Shown here: one piece after another, positions 48,611 to 61,486 of the stretch
Numbering within the stretch: position 1 is the stretch's first letter
Layout of the letters: each line of letters opens with the position of its first letter
DNA from: Alisma plantago-aquatica
Taxonomy: Eukaryota > Streptophyta > Magnoliopsida > Alismatales > Alismataceae
Length of the DNA stretch: 64,000 nt
Reading direction: 5' to 3'
NCBI GenBank assembly: GCA_963693085.1
Contig: OY856413.1
Coordinates: forward strand, 543,514,879 to 543,578,878
Program-made: the position numbers and the translations under genes
Notes under the pieces: model-generated
Database searches by the model: none
What the model saw: the letters and a program-made list of their open reading frames with translations, nothing else
Told to the model about the DNA's origin: nothing

Positions 48611-51600
48611 TGTGATAACCTAGAATTTTAGGGAAAATTTAAATTGAGGAATTGAGTATTCGAGTATGGACTCTTTTACATTGATGAGGGTTGATCAGAG
48701 ATGCGACATATGATTGTGAAATCTAATTGAGTTCAACTATGATGTGGTTTTTGTAAGTTAATTTAAGTATTTATGAGATTAAACATGTTGTAGTGATATA
48801 CATAAATCTGAATGGTTGAAGAGCGATTCCAAAATTCCATCATGATTGTACTAAGTGAGTTGAATTTGTCCGACTATAGTTATAGATCAATTATTAATCA
48901 ATCATCTTTGATCGTGCCAATCCTAAATATGATGTTATTTGGAATAAAGATTTAGTAGGTCAAGATGAGTATATGTTTGGAATTTCAATTTTAATTGGGA
49001 TTCTGATTTAGTGATATGGAAGATTTATGATACTAGATTATTTAATTACATAGGAATGAGAATAATACTCGACAATTTTATTAACTGGTCATGGGGCACT
49101 TGTTCCCATCATCTGCCAGTTCCGAAATTTGAGGAGTAGGTGGCCGCAATCTAGACTCTTAAAGAAGTAGTCATGACGATGAATCTGGGAGACTAGCTAA
49201 GTACGCTCACTTCGCCGCACTCCCTGGATCTAAACAAACCCTCGCAAGCCTCTTAGGGTTGGGAGAAGAGAGATACCAACATCTCATTTCACTCACCTCA
49301 CCACTATCGTATGCAGTAGAATTATAGTAGGAAGAAGTTGTGAAGGAGTAGAGAGGATGGTGTATGGTAGAGGAGCCCGGTACTAGAAGCATTGCATCAA
49401 AGGGATGAGTCTGAACACACACTTAGGAGAAGCGGAGGCTGGTTTGACCCTCACAGATCGCTCTCCGGATCTACTTCTTGTGGCAGTGATGCAGACTGAA
49501 TAGAGAACAGCGGACAGGCTTGTAGTGCAGAGAATGCACAGACAGAGTCTTATGGTAGAGGAACACACACACTAAGGAAGAGTGGCCTGCCACTGGTCAA
49601 ACGTTGAAGAAGGGACTCGATGGCAATGCTTCATCCCAAGGAGACATCCGGCGGCCGACGGTTTGGTGTGGGGAAGCAGAACCCACGCATGCAGGTGCAG
49701 CACTGAGATCGTGTGGAATGCATGCCGGCAATGCAGGGATCTGTAGATCAAATTGGATGGAAGCTTGAAGGGTGAGCGAGTAGCATCTTCACATCAGATG
49801 TTGCTCATCAGAGCTAGCCGCAGTGGCGGTGGCCAACGCTGACGAGTTGGTGGAGGTCGAGCTCCACAGCATCATCCTAGGATGTGAGCAATGGTGGATG
49901 TCTGTCCAAAGTCGCCAAAACTGATGGGGGTCTTAGAGGAAGAAAAGAAGGACTGCAGCTGCAGATTCCTCTCACCGGAGGAGACCAGTCATGGCGGCGG
50001 TCTGCGCAGGGAGACGAACGCAACCGTATGCGTGCTCATGTTCTTTGCGAGAGAGGACCAGGTCCAGTAGAAATAAACCGACCAAATTCCAGAATAGACT
50101 AGGAGGACCAACCATTAAACCGTCCGGCTCAACCGCGAACCCAGGCAACCAAGGAGTGAAGCCACGTGGCAGACCAGGATTAGCCGATAAATGGTAATTC
50201 TCAGAATTTCCCCTGATCTTGCATAATTCATAATAAATAGCTCGCTTATCAGAAAAATACAAATAAGGTACCGAAATTCTCAGAAAAATGTTTAGAATAA
50301 TATGAAATCATAATATCAGGCTTTCGATCCACTACTATTAGTGATATCTTGTTAGTTGTAAAATGCTTAGCTCATGAGTAATAAATATCAATTGATGACA
50401 TCAAATTTTGGGAAAATGTCAGTTAGTCCATAATCATGTTTATAATCCATCTGAAGTAATAAATACTGATGTTGATGCAAAAAATCATGTAATTTGTATA
50501 ATATGGCTAATTAGGGCTAATAACCCTAATTAATATGCAATAAATACATACATGCTCAATAATTGATGAAATTTATAGAGTAAGCTCATATCTGTATTTG
50601 GAAACTCAGTTTTAATTATGAGATCATGATGATGCATAGAATTAATTTTATATGAAGAGCACCCTTAATACATGTGATGTAACCCTAATATGGTTAATGA
50701 AAGTGACATAATGATTAATATGTCCACATAATAATATGACACATGAGTATATCCAGTTAATGAACTGTAATCTAGAAAATGACATCAGTAAGATAAATAT
50801 AAGGTAAGAATACAAGTAATCATGAGAAAAACATAATGATCTAAGTAAACCCTAAAATGAACACGACTAGGGTTAAGATGATCAGAATCTGATGCTAGTA
50901 TATGATTTGTTATTAACCAGGTGATGACCAGATATCTAGATGAGAAAGAATGATTAGAAATCTCTGAAGTCGGGTACATGGGCTTTATCTAAGTATATGA
51001 CTAGGTTTCTTATGTGCAATAGTTATGATGTATTGCTTGTCTTTATTTCAGAATATTGCTTGGATGTACTATGATTGTAGTATCTTCGCCATGTCAATAA
51101 GAACAACAAAGAGTATAGATGGTTTGTAGCTACTAAGTGGATATATGCTCTCTCTCTCTCCCTCAATCCTCTATCTCCCCTCTAAATATAAGGTCGGCAC
51201 TCGGTCCCCATAGCCCAAGGGGCGGGGAAAAATGAAGTGTGACATCTCTCTCTTCCCTCTAAATATAAGGTCGGCACTCGGTCCCCATAGCCCAAGGGGC
51301 GGGGAAAAATGAAGTGCGACACCACTTAGTAGTACAGGCACATCAAAAGGTATCTAAAAATGTGTTTACCTGATTATCGCTTTAAATAATGTTTTCTTTT
51401 ACTCTTTCTTTCTCAAGATTATTTCAATTATGCAAGCATATTAGTATGTATCTTTCTACCCACGTGCACAACACCTTGTGTGTTGATTCGTTGTTTCACG
51501 TATGTTTTAGGTTCAGAGATAGCATGGGATAAAAGATGTGAAGTGTGCATTGTTCAGGTTGTACCTATTGTGTAGATCCTAGTTTAGCATACATGTTCTT

Positions 51601-51819
51601 AGACTGTAGAATTTTTCATTCAATATGTAATTGTAATCGTGTTGTAATAACTCATTTGTATAAATATACATGTTGAATGCTGAGAAATGTTATGGTTGTA
51701 TGTTCATGTATGTGTATTATGCTTCCGCATCGCTTTCTGATATGATTGGATGATGTTTTTGGATTTTGACATCTCATTCCCAATAGGGTTTGGAGAAGCC
51801 AAAATCCGGGGACGTCACA
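48611..51819 (+). repeat. 3' LTR of the LARD
   Basis: 3209 bp, 12 bp longer than the 5' LTR. Same ends and same internal 77-bp duplication (51175-51330). It is followed directly by the target duplication atgac. Confidence 0.95.
51175..51330. repeat. 77-bp tandem duplication in the 3' LTR
   Basis: Same structure as 45955-46108. The ctaaatataagg motif starts at 51182 and 51259. Confidence 0.8.
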
Positions 51820-51824
51820 ATGAC
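51820..51824. repeat. Target-site duplication of the LARD, right
   Basis: atgac, the partner of 43397-43401. Confidence 0.9.
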
Positions 51825-52694
51825 GGTTCAAGGTCATCTGTTCCTAACATCGTAGAATATTCTAAACCTGACAGGGTATCTAGAATATTCTAGGATGTTG
51901 GTTTGTCATCCTCGAGAGAGGTTTCATATCATCGATGGGTTTCAGTCACGCTATGCGAGAGCGAGTGGGATGACCCCATAGGGATAGAAACCACATCACA
52001 TTCTATGGTTGAATGTAGGTTACTTGCTAAGGTGTTCGAGAGTTGTCTACCCCTGAGAATGGATGCCTAGACTACCTAACTTGTGGTTACATAGCCAGGA
52101 ACGTCTTTCTCTCTTGTTTGGTAGAATCCTATAGACTCTATTTTGTTTTCTTTGCTTTGTTTTGTTTTAATTCGTGACAACCCGCTAGACTAGTTCTAGC
52201 ACCATACTTTCCTCAACATCTGACTCAAGAACGAAATTTCGGGTGTCCTAAACATCACCACGTCCCTGTGTTCAACTCCATATATCTACTTCAACCCCAT
52301 AATAAAAGTTGCGGGGGTCCTTGAAGGTTTCAGGTTATAAATTAAAAAGTTCAATTCCTTCTGAGTCCGCCTCCATATTCCGGCCACACGATTTGGGCTG
52401 ATCAAACAACTCACATAAAAAATACAATAATAAAAATGAGAGTGTCAAAGAAAAAGTAAGATGAACCATGTTTTTCTATAAAGTCTTGATTTAGAAACAA
52501 GATATGATATATGTTTTTGATAGAGAATATAGAGTTTTGTGTTTTGTGGTTTTAGGAGATTGAGTTGCGTGGCCAAATTTGGAGGTAAGGAACAATGTGA
52601 TGTTACAAGGGTGAGGATAGATATTTTGTTAGTATAAATTGAAATAATTTATGATTTTATTTGTTTGAGGACAAACAAAGATTCAAGTCTGGGA
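51825..52694 (+). other. LTR-like sequence and 3' internal end of an Athila/Tat-like element
   Basis: No gene. The first 400 bp continue the sequence left of the LARD and read like the U5 part of an Athila/Tat LTR (tttgttttaattcgtgac near 52160). The last 40 bp (tttgaggacaaacaaagattc, then aagtctggg, 52662-52694) match the family-typical sequence just before Athila/Tat 3' LTRs. Confidence 0.45.
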
Positions 52695-54118
52695 TATATT
52701 TATAAATGTGTATTTATCCTTTTTAATTTAATCTTTTAGATATCTTTTTAGGATTGTTTTGTTATTTATTTTCTTAGTTTTATAATTAATTGTATTAATT
52801 TAGATTTTTCTCTTTATTTGGAGTTTTAATTATTTTTTTTGTTTTTGTAGGGAAATTGTCTAACCACTCCAATGATCAATTTTTCTTGAAAGATGTTTCG
52901 CACAATTCTCGTAGTACCTGGAATTCATGTGTACCCATCACCAAAAGTGACATAACATTTGCGTCCAAACTCCAAATTGAGTGTACAAGTATTCATTGGA
53001 AAGGAAATTTAATTTCCTAAAAGAAAATTATATTATTTGGACCTTTTTGTGCTTTTTATGTGGGAAATAAATATTTGAAATCGCTTCTATGAGAATCTAC
53101 ATTAAAGAGAGTTACATGGTCAAGATAATTAAAGACAATCAACTTTCTATTTGACCAGATCTAGAAAATTCAAAAATTCATCTCCCTCTATTTTTCTCCC
53201 CCCTCTTTTGAGGGTATCCTACCTCCTCCACCTCCTATAAAAGGAGGGACTCTCCACTTGTAAAAGCATTCTATTCTTTATTCCACTTCATCCAATTTTT
53301 AGTTGTAGACCACATCTTGTATAATGTTGGATCTCAATTTTGTTTGCATTTCTTCTAGTCTCGTCATGTGTGAGTAGATTCTTCTGGGGAATGGGGAGTA
53401 GCCCCTTGGCCCATTTCTATTCAATCCAATTACTTCTATTGCTCCATCGAAAAAATGTCTTCTTTCTATTTATGCATGTTATTTGGATGATTTGATATAT
53501 TCTTGTGAGGTGATATGATCATGGATCTCTATAAGAATGAAACAATAGTCTCTTAATTGTGATTATCATCTTTTTAATCTTATTTCTATTATAATCCTTG
53601 GTGACATAATCCCCTGAGCCTTGGGTTTGAATGCTAGTTTGAATTCACATACTTCTTGATATGATCGTGGATAGTGGCATGCTGGACGGTTGGGAAAATG
53701 ATCCGTGAATGTCGGGACCAATGGGTTCACGGGAAGTCTGGCCCTTGTGAGTTTATCCATAAGGACATGCAATCAGAAGGTCCTAATTTGATCTTTGGAG
53801 TTTATAATTTGATTAGTTGAATGGGAATGTGGTTTTAGTGGTGATCCACCAGACCCCCATATCTTTATTTCTTGATTAGCTAAACTTTATTTCAGCAATT
53901 TTATTTTTGTTATTAGTATCAAAAACGCTCTCAAATCAGAATTTAATTCTTGTTCTTGCTATCAGATTTGGATATCGACTTTTTTTTTCGCCGTCCCTTG
54001 GATTGATACCTATCTATACTAAGTTGACTTGTTGTTCGCAACAAGTTGAAAATTGAGTTAGAAGGTTAAACTCTAGGACTTTTCCTAGTGATTGTTGTGT
54101 CTACAACAACCTGCATCA
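52695..54118 (+). mobile_element. Athila/Tat-like LTR, 1.4 kb
   Basis: Starts just after the gtctggg motif and ends ctgcatca at 54118. There the sequence changes abruptly to a copia protease region, so this LTR (or its whole element) inserted into the plus-strand copia element. It contains a good TATA box and, about 120 bp beyond it, tgtgtgagtagattcttctgg, a motif common in the R region of this group. No PBS follows, which fits a 3' or solo LTR. Short frames inside are chance. Confidence 0.6.
53235..53244 (+). promoter_or_regulatory. TATA box of the Athila/Tat-like LTR
   Basis: ctataaaagg in a cctcctataaaaggaggg context, a near-consensus plant TATA box about 540 bp into the LTR. Transcription would start near 53270. 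Confidence 0.75.
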
Positions 54119-57100
54119 GTACAGAAACTTTCTTATCAATAGAAAAGGAATAATAAGCTTTGATGGACTAAAAAAAGAGATAAATCTATCTACTTCTTCA
54201 TCTTGGATACTAGATACCAGATGTGGATCTCACATAAGTTAGAATATACATGATCTGAAAATAAGTAAGAATTTATGAAAGTGTGAGGTTGAATAGTGCC
54301 TTGAAAATGGAGTAAGAGTCGTTGCCACTGTAGTTGGAACCTATAGTTTATATCTTCCTAGGGAGCTTGTAATCGAGTTAAAGAACTGCTATTTTGTACC
54401 TACCATAAATAAAATATAATTTTTGTATCATGTATGGACAATGATGGATATGAATTTCATATAAAGAATGGTCAATATTCTATCTCAAAAGATGAGATCT
54501 TTTATGGCAGTGCCCAATGTCCTATAGTCTCTATTTATTAGATCTTAAGATAAATGTTTATAACACAAATACCAAAAGGATAAAACTCAATAACTCAAGA
54601 AAAACATATCTTTGGCATTGTTTTCTAGGACACATCAATGGGAATCATGTATCTAGACTCTGCAAAGATGGTCATATAGACTCTTTTGATTTCAAATCAA
54701 TAAAGACATGTGAATCTTATTTATTGTGCAAGATGACCAAACCTCCCTTCATTGGAAATAGTGAGAGATCTAGTGATCTATTAGGACTCAAACATATTGA
54801 TGTGTGTGGCCTTTTGGAACAAATTCTAGAGGAGGGTATCAATATTTCATTACCTTCAATGATGAGTTTAGTAGGTATTGTTATGTTTACTTGATGAAAC
54901 ATAAATTAGAAACTCTTGAAAAGTTCAAGGATTTCATGAATGAAGTACAGAACCAACTTGGCAAGAGTATCAAAACACTTCATTCTGATCGAGTTGAAGA
55001 ATACTTAAGCTAGGATTTTTAGGACTTCCTATGGGCCTGTGGTATTGTATCACAACGGACTCCACCAGGAACACCACAACACAATGGTGCATTAGAAAGA
55101 AGGAATCACACGTTGCTAGATATGGTGTGATACATGATGAGTTTTGTTGATCTTCCAACTTATTTCTAGGGATATGCCCTTGAAACTGTCGTGTTTACAC
55201 TAAACTATATAGCATCTAAATCGGTTCAAATGACACCATATGAGATATGGTATGGGAAGCATTCTAATGTGTCTTTTATGAAGATTTGGGGTTGTGAAGC
55301 TTATCTGAGAAAGCAGTTTCCCAAAAAGCTTGGACCCAAATCTGATAAATGTTATTTTGGAGGTTATCCTAAGGAAACCAAAGGATACTACTTTGTACTC
55401 TATCTGACAACAAAGTGTTTGTTGCCAGAGATGATTCATTCCTAGAAAAGGAATTCATTTCCAAAGGAACCAGTGGGAGGAAAGTGAACTTAAAGAGGTT
55501 TGAGACCAACAAGAAGGCATTGAACCTATAGAGGTAGAAGAGGAACATAGAGAGTCACAAATTGTTGTGGAATCTCAATTCCTCAAATAACACATGAACC
55601 TCACAGATCTAGTAGGAGATGCCTTGAGCTAGAAAGATTTTCTTTTCTTGTGGCTCAAGAAGGCAATGAATTATTCATTAATGATGAGACAATTGCCTAT
55701 CTAGAAGTTGTTAAGGGACCAAAATATGAGAAGTGGCTAGAATCCATGAGATCTGAGATGGAATCCATGTACACCAAAAAGGCATGGATCTTGGTGGATC
55801 CACTTGAAGGGGTAAAATCCATAGGGTGCAATTGGGTCTTCAAGAAGAAGGCTAACATGGATAGTATTGTGCAAACTTAAAAAGGTCGATTGGTTGCAAA
55901 GGGTTTCAAACAAGTTCAAGGTGTTGACTATGACAAAAGATTTTTTCTAGTTGCCATGTTAAATCTATGAGGATCATGCTTGACATTGCAACTTTTCATG
56001 ACAATGAGATTTGGGAAATGGATGTTAAAACTGCATTCTTCAACGGAAATATTCTTAAGGATGTGTATATGACACAACTTGAGGGTTTTATAAATCCAAA
56101 GGATGCTTATTAGTTTGTAATCTATAAAGGTCAATCTATAGATTGAAGCAAGCATCTCCGAGCTAGAATCTCTGTTCTGATGAAATAGTCAAAGGTTTGG
56201 CTTTAGTCAAAATGAAGATGAACTGTGTGTTTACAAGAAGGTTAATGGGAGCATGATTGTATTCCTCATATTGTATGTGGATGAGATACTATCGATGTGA
56301 ATGGCATCCTTACTTTATAGATGGTAAATACCTACCTAGGAAATACATTCTGTATCAAGGACTTAGGTGAAGCATCCTATATTTTAGGAATCAAGATCTA
56401 TAGAGATAGATCTAGAAGGCTTCTTGCAGTAAGTCAGAGCACATACATTGACAAAGTGTTGACGAGATTCACCATGGAGAACTCAAAGAGAGGCAACCTG
56501 CCCATGTCTCATGGCTTTACTACCTCTAGATATAAATGTCTTAAATCTTATGAAGAAAGGGAACAAATGAATCAGACTCCATGTGCATCTGCAATTGGAT
56601 CGATCATGTATGTAATGTTGTATACTCATCCCCATGTCTCATATGCCTTGAGCACGATGTGCATATACCTTCTTGTCTATGTAGTGAGGAAGAGTTGGTG
56701 CCCACTCAACTATCCTAAAAAACATCCACAAGTACTTGAAAAGAACTAAGGATCAATACTTGTCTATGTAGTGAGGAAGAGTTGGTGCCCACTCGACTAT
56801 CCTACAAAACATCCATAAGTACTTGAGAAGAACTAAGGATCAAATAAATGTCTAAGTAGTGAGGAAGAGTTGGTGGTAAAAGGTTACACTGATGTGAGCT
56901 TCCAAACTGACAAAGATGATATCGATGACGATCAGGATTTGTGTTTTCCCTCAACAACAGTGATGTAATTTGTAAGAGTTCCTGAAAAACATCCATAAGA
57001 ATAATTGAGAAGAACTAAGGATCAAATACTTGTCTATGTAGTGAGTAAGATTTGGTGCCCATTTGACTATCCTGAAAAACATCTATAAGTACTTTAGAAG

Positions 57101-57478
57101 AACGAAGGATCAAATACATGTCTATGTAGTGAGGAAGAGTTGGTGGTAAAAGGTTACACCGATGCGAGCTTCTAAACTGAAAAAGATGATTATCGACCAC
57201 AATCAGGATTTGTGTTTTCCCTCAACAACAATGATGTAATCTGTAAGAGTTCTAAGAAAAAGACAATTGCAGATTCTACAAGAGAGGCCAAGTATATTGT
57301 TACATCCAATGCAACAAAGGAAGTTGTGTGGATCAAGAATTGCATTTCTAAACTTGGGATGGTTCCAAGCATTAGAGATTCAATTGAGCTATATTGTAAC
57401 AACAATGGAGCTATTGCACAAGCCAAGGAACCCAGATCACATCAGCATTCCAAGCACATACAAAGGCGGTTCCATATA
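54119..57478 (+). pseudogene. Ty1/copia pol remnant (plus strand): protease, integrase, RT, RNase H
   Basis: gag and the 5' LTR are missing because the copy begins at the LTR junction. The protease signature SSSWILDTRCGSH (about 54197-54235) has Arg where the active DTG/DTGCS Gly is usual. The pre-integrase part has LWHCFLGHINGNHV (about 54613). The integrase shows HIDVCG, GGYQYFITFNDEFSRY, LHSDRVEEYLS and then GTPQHNGALERRN (about 55070-55105), so the D,D,E residues can still be traced across frames. RT has WVFKKKANMD, MDVKTAFFNGN (about 56015) and LYVDEIL, where YVDD is usual. RNase H has GYTDVSF and TIADSTREAKYIV (about 57260). Several frameshifts and stops occur. The frame is cut at 57478 by a solo LTR and resumes at 61316. 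No full reading frame remains. Confidence 0.88.
56672..57260. repeat. Internal amplification within copia RT/RNase H
   Basis: An 87-bp segment starting cttgtctatgtagtgagg is repeated head to tail (56672, 56759, then shorter copies). A longer block containing the RNase H GYTDxSF segment and the ttttccctcaacaacantg segment occurs twice (about 56845-56985 and 57115-57260). Normal copia elements have each of these once. Confidence 0.8.
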
Positions 57479-60400
57479 TGTAAGGCCCCTAAACTTACTT
57501 AAAAAGTTGAAAAAGCTTAATAACCATAATTGAATGCTTATAACCTTAATATAACTTTTGTTATGCTTTATAATCATATGACAAGCTTAAGTTTCAAATT
57601 TGGTCCAGAGTGGACATCGTTTGAGCAAGTTATGCAATTTTATGTACATTTTGGACTTTTCTACAATTTACCCAATTAAGGGGGTTTGCTTTACAAATTT
57701 TTCCATCAGTATGTTCCTTATATATTTTTTTATCACTCTTGAGCTTTTTAAGTTATGGGACCCTCATTGTACCTTGAATTGAAGGAGATTTCATTCTATG
57801 TAGAATTAGGACTTCGACCCTCCATGGATAAGCTACCTTTAAGACCAATAAGTAATGTCTCTACTTGCTTTGGCTTAAGATGACAACCCAATAGTCCCCA
57901 TCAGTAGATGGAGTTTCTATTTCTTATCCATGCAAAGAATAAAGTTGTGGATACATGGAGGATTGATTGTACACCTCATGCTCTTCTCAAAGTTTATCCC
58001 CTAACAATATATATATGTATCTCTATGACCAAAACAAAGCCTTTGTACTCTCTATTGCTATCCATTTGCAAAAGATCTTGTGTTCTCTCTATGCTATGTT
58101 TCAAAGAACCTACTCAAGGAAGAAGAAGAGGGCAATCATCTTGGAAGGATCTTTTAGGGTTCCAATTTGTTATCCTTTAGGGTTTCCAAAGCTTCTTCTT
58201 GGTAGATTTGACTTGAATAAGTAAATAACTCTTCTTTTTTTTTCATTTTCTTCCTTGTTCTTCTTCCTCCTACCTCTCACCAGGTCAAAACTTTTTTGTC
58301 CCATGGACGAGGTTACTCTAGAACTCAAGCATCTATCCTTCTTTCTTCTTCTTCTAGGGTTTTTGCTTCCTTAAAGAGAAGGGTACCTAGTTGGCTGAGT
58401 TCAGATATGCTACTTGGATTTCCTTACCTTCTTTGCTTGTGATACTTTCTTCTAGAAGTTTGTTCTTATCTATAGATGTAATTTTTATAAATTTCCTCAC
58501 TTATATTGCTTACTTCAAGCTAGTTTGCTTATGATCTTGCCTAAAATGAACATCCTTGTATATAGAAACAAGTTTATGTGCTTATTTTGGTAAAGTTTCC
58601 ACCATGGTAATGGTGGTGGTTATTACTATTCCAGACCTTATTTTCACCATCTCAACCTTGATCATGTTGATGATGTACTTAGCCCTGAAGTGATGTACCC
58701 GACACCATTAATCTAAGCATGGGTGTAAACCATGATGGCTTATAGTCGACACCTTAACACATAAGGGGTTAACCGTGATGGTTTGTACCCTATCCATGTT
58801 GCAAACTGTGATGACTGGTGGCCAATACATATGTTGATATTAGGCTGATATCATAGCGAGATGATAGTAACCCATGATGGTCTAAAACTGATACACTAGT
58901 TTTGCATTAGTGTCAACCATGATGAATGACACACCCCATATTGTGGGTAAACTAAGACACCACATTGTTGTCAGGCTGACACCCTAGCTATAACAACAAC
59001 CTATGACAGTATATGGCTAGGAACCCGTGATGACTTATGGTTGACGCCTTGATCATAGAAACAACCCGTGATGGTATGTGGCTGACGCCATACCATGTTC
59101 ATAACCCGTGATGGTTAATGGATGATGAACACTTGTTGATGATAGGCGGACAAGCCTTTGATGGTGTTCAACTAATACTTCATGGATAAATACCACATTG
59201 ACATTAGGCTGACACACCCTGATGTTAGTAAACCAGTACACCATGCTGATGTTTAAATTGTTACACCATGAAGGTGACGGGTCGTTACCCATGGAGGAAG
59301 TATAAATTGATACCCTATTTTGGTGCTGAAATGCATGGTTGGACCCATACCTAATATTTGAATAATGGACCCAATCCAATGAATGAGTTTGGATGCTTCA
59401 ACAATTAATGGATTAGAGTGAATCCTATAGTCTTATAAGAGATTTATAACAAAGAGAAATCAATGAAACAACACCGTTGAACTTGTAGTCTTATCTTTTC
59501 CCTCGTATGAATATATGGATAAATCACCATAATAAGAGATGTGTATTTTTAATGAAACATGGTTTGATACACCAACTTTAAATATATAACCAAATGATGA
59601 TGTATAGTTATAATTAGACCTCTTGAATGATTAATGTGACAATGTATTATAGCCTCAATGTAGTACTAATTAAATACCATCAAGTACTACCATGTTTAAT
59701 CTCTAGGATAATTATGTGTTGGTGATCTTTTGAGCCTTGTCTAAGGCCTAGAATGATAATGATAACCATGCAAGGAATAATGTGATGGTCTTAATGACCT
59801 TTGGGCATGATTAAGCCCTGATTAAGGTGAAATCCTATTCATATTCCAATAAGGGTTGAAACCCTAGAACTTATGATAAGGAATGATATCTTGAAATGAT
59901 ATGATGACACATGTGGTTTGTTATGATACAATGAATGATAGTATGTGGTAATGTGGTTAAGATTTATACCTCAAGTGCTTTATATCTTCTGAAGTTGCGA
60001 TATTTATATACTTGATAGAAATGAATTAGGATTTGTAAGTCCATTTGTATGATGAAGCCTTAATTTATCCAATTGGCAAATAATTAATCGAGTATAACCC
60101 TAATCATGTAGCTCCCTGTTTCATAGAACCATCTTCAGTGTTAGAACTTGCTGGATGGTTAAATGAGTATTCCTAAGGGAGACTCAGAGCACATAGTGTT
60201 TAGGGAGGATGGTTGCGGTCATGCCTAGCCCTTTTTTAGACAGCAACTACGGTCGTGTCTCATTGTTTATCATGTGTTAAAGGTTTTACTTTACATACCT
60301 TGGTTTCTAACACTATGACCTATACCAAGGTGGGCTAGTTGTTTACAGGACTATATATCACTGATTTGTAGTTTGACCAAGATGTCAATGCAGTGCAGAC

Positions 60401-61315
60401 TCGTACTGACTGAGTATGGGAAAGATCTTGGAGTCCGGCTCTTCCTTGATCTTGTATGGAACTAATTACAACCAAGTGGTGGTCAGTTCGATTTTGAGTG
60501 GTACAACTTGAAATCCCCAGGGCATAATAATAAAAGATGTAATACATGTTGTGTAGTATATTTGTTAAAGACAAATATGTTTCACATTGAATGATTCATC
60601 CCTTACCTTGCTTTCATACTACACAATGCTTATAAGATGTTATTCTATTATATTAGGGTAGTTATCCTTATTGTTAAGTTTACTTGTTTAGAATGCTTAA
60701 ATTGATTAATATGCTTAAATTGATTAATATGCTTAAATTTCTTATTCAATACACTACCTGCTCAGTTTATTTACTGTTAATTAATATTTTGTAATCAATA
60801 TCTTTTGGAGAGAGTTATATCTCTCACTAGGAGTTGGTCTCACCCGTCAGTCACCACATCTTTTTAGGTGGTCGTGGGCAATGAGGTAGAGGTCGTACTG
60901 TGGAAGAGAACCAACCTAGTGATCAATAGATTCAGAAGGTTGGTCAGTTGTAGATTTTATTCGTAGGGTCATAGTGTCATCCCTATACTCTTAGGTCTGG
61001 GTATGGGAAGTGTTTTCTATACAAGATAATTGTATCGACACAAAGATTTTGGCAGTATGCCATTGTATGTATATTTGGTATGAATATGTAAATGCTTCTT
61101 TTGAACACAGGATGTGGATGAGGTCACTGAGTACAAATGTAAATTCTTATTATAATGTATGAGAATGGAAAAGATGGACCTTTATGTAAATATTTCAGAA
61201 TTGGTTCATGATGCAAATTTTTTGTTTTAATTATTCTGCATTTTGACTATGTGATTAATTAATAGTTTATCGGTTTTATGTTTTGAGTAATCTTGTTTAG
61301 ATTGGTGAGGCATCA
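57479..61315 (+). mobile_element. Solo LTR, Ty3/gypsy Tekay/Del-like, 3.84 kb
   Basis: Starts tgtaaggcccc and ends gaggcatca, with the TG/CA ends of an LTR. It lies inside the copia RNase H frame, whose C-terminal part resumes at once on the other side. The flanking 5-mers atata and ctata match at four of five positions and are the likely target duplication. It shares ordered landmarks with 1-1723. There is no internal region, PBS or second LTR, so LTR-LTR recombination has removed the rest. Small frames inside (up to 108 codons) show no family resemblance. Confidence 0.85.
58715..59290. repeat. Degenerate 30-50-bp repeat array inside the solo LTR
   Basis: At least nine variants of aacccgtgatggttnntggctgac with cc or acc following, for example at 58727, 58770, 58806, 58870, 58916, 59022, 59065 and 59103. 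Spacing varies, so the array is old. Confidence 0.7.
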
Positions 61316-61472
61316 CTATATCATACAAGAGATCATAAAACAATGAGATGTGAAGATTCATAGAGTGCTAACTGAAATAAAAATTGTTGATCCCTTAATA
61401 AAAGCATTATCACAACAAAATCACTACGGTCATGTTAGATCATTTATTAAGTTCATGGGTGATTGGCTCTAA
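61316..61472 (+). pseudogene. C-terminal end of copia RNase H after the solo LTR
   Basis: Reads QEIIKQ, a TGA, then DVKIHRVLTEIKIVDPLIKA, HVRSFIKFMGDWL and TAA at 61470. This is the standard copia pol ending, the continuation of the frame cut at 57478. The polypurine tract follows within 5 bp. Confidence 0.9.
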
Positions 61473-61475
61473 GTG

Positions 61476-61486
61476 CAAGTGGGAGT
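61476..61486 (+). promoter_or_regulatory. Polypurine tract of the plus-strand copia element
   Basis: caagtgggagt directly before the 3' LTR. Same motif, inverted, at 17851-17862. Confidence 0.8.

Larger units (their letters stand above)
43402..51819 (+). mobile_element. Complete non-coding LTR retrotransposon (LARD-like, Tekay/Del style), 8.4 kb
   Basis: All structural marks are present: 5-bp TSD atgac on both sides, two LTRs of about 3.2 kb starting tgtgataacc and ending acgtcaca, a PBS two bases after the 5' LTR, and a polypurine tract directly before the 3' LTR, preceded by the ttcgaggacgaaatt motif common in Tekay/Del chromoviruses. The 2.0-kb internal region has no frame above about 60 codons and no gag, RT, integrase or chromodomain. 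The element therefore depended on proteins from a relative for its movement. No such relative with pol is in this window. Confidence 0.93.

Noticed and set aside
52695..57478. Possible endogenous pararetrovirus (caulimovirus-type) insertion
   Set aside because: The pol order is protease, integrase, RT, RNase H as in copia, and no movement or coat protein motifs were seen.
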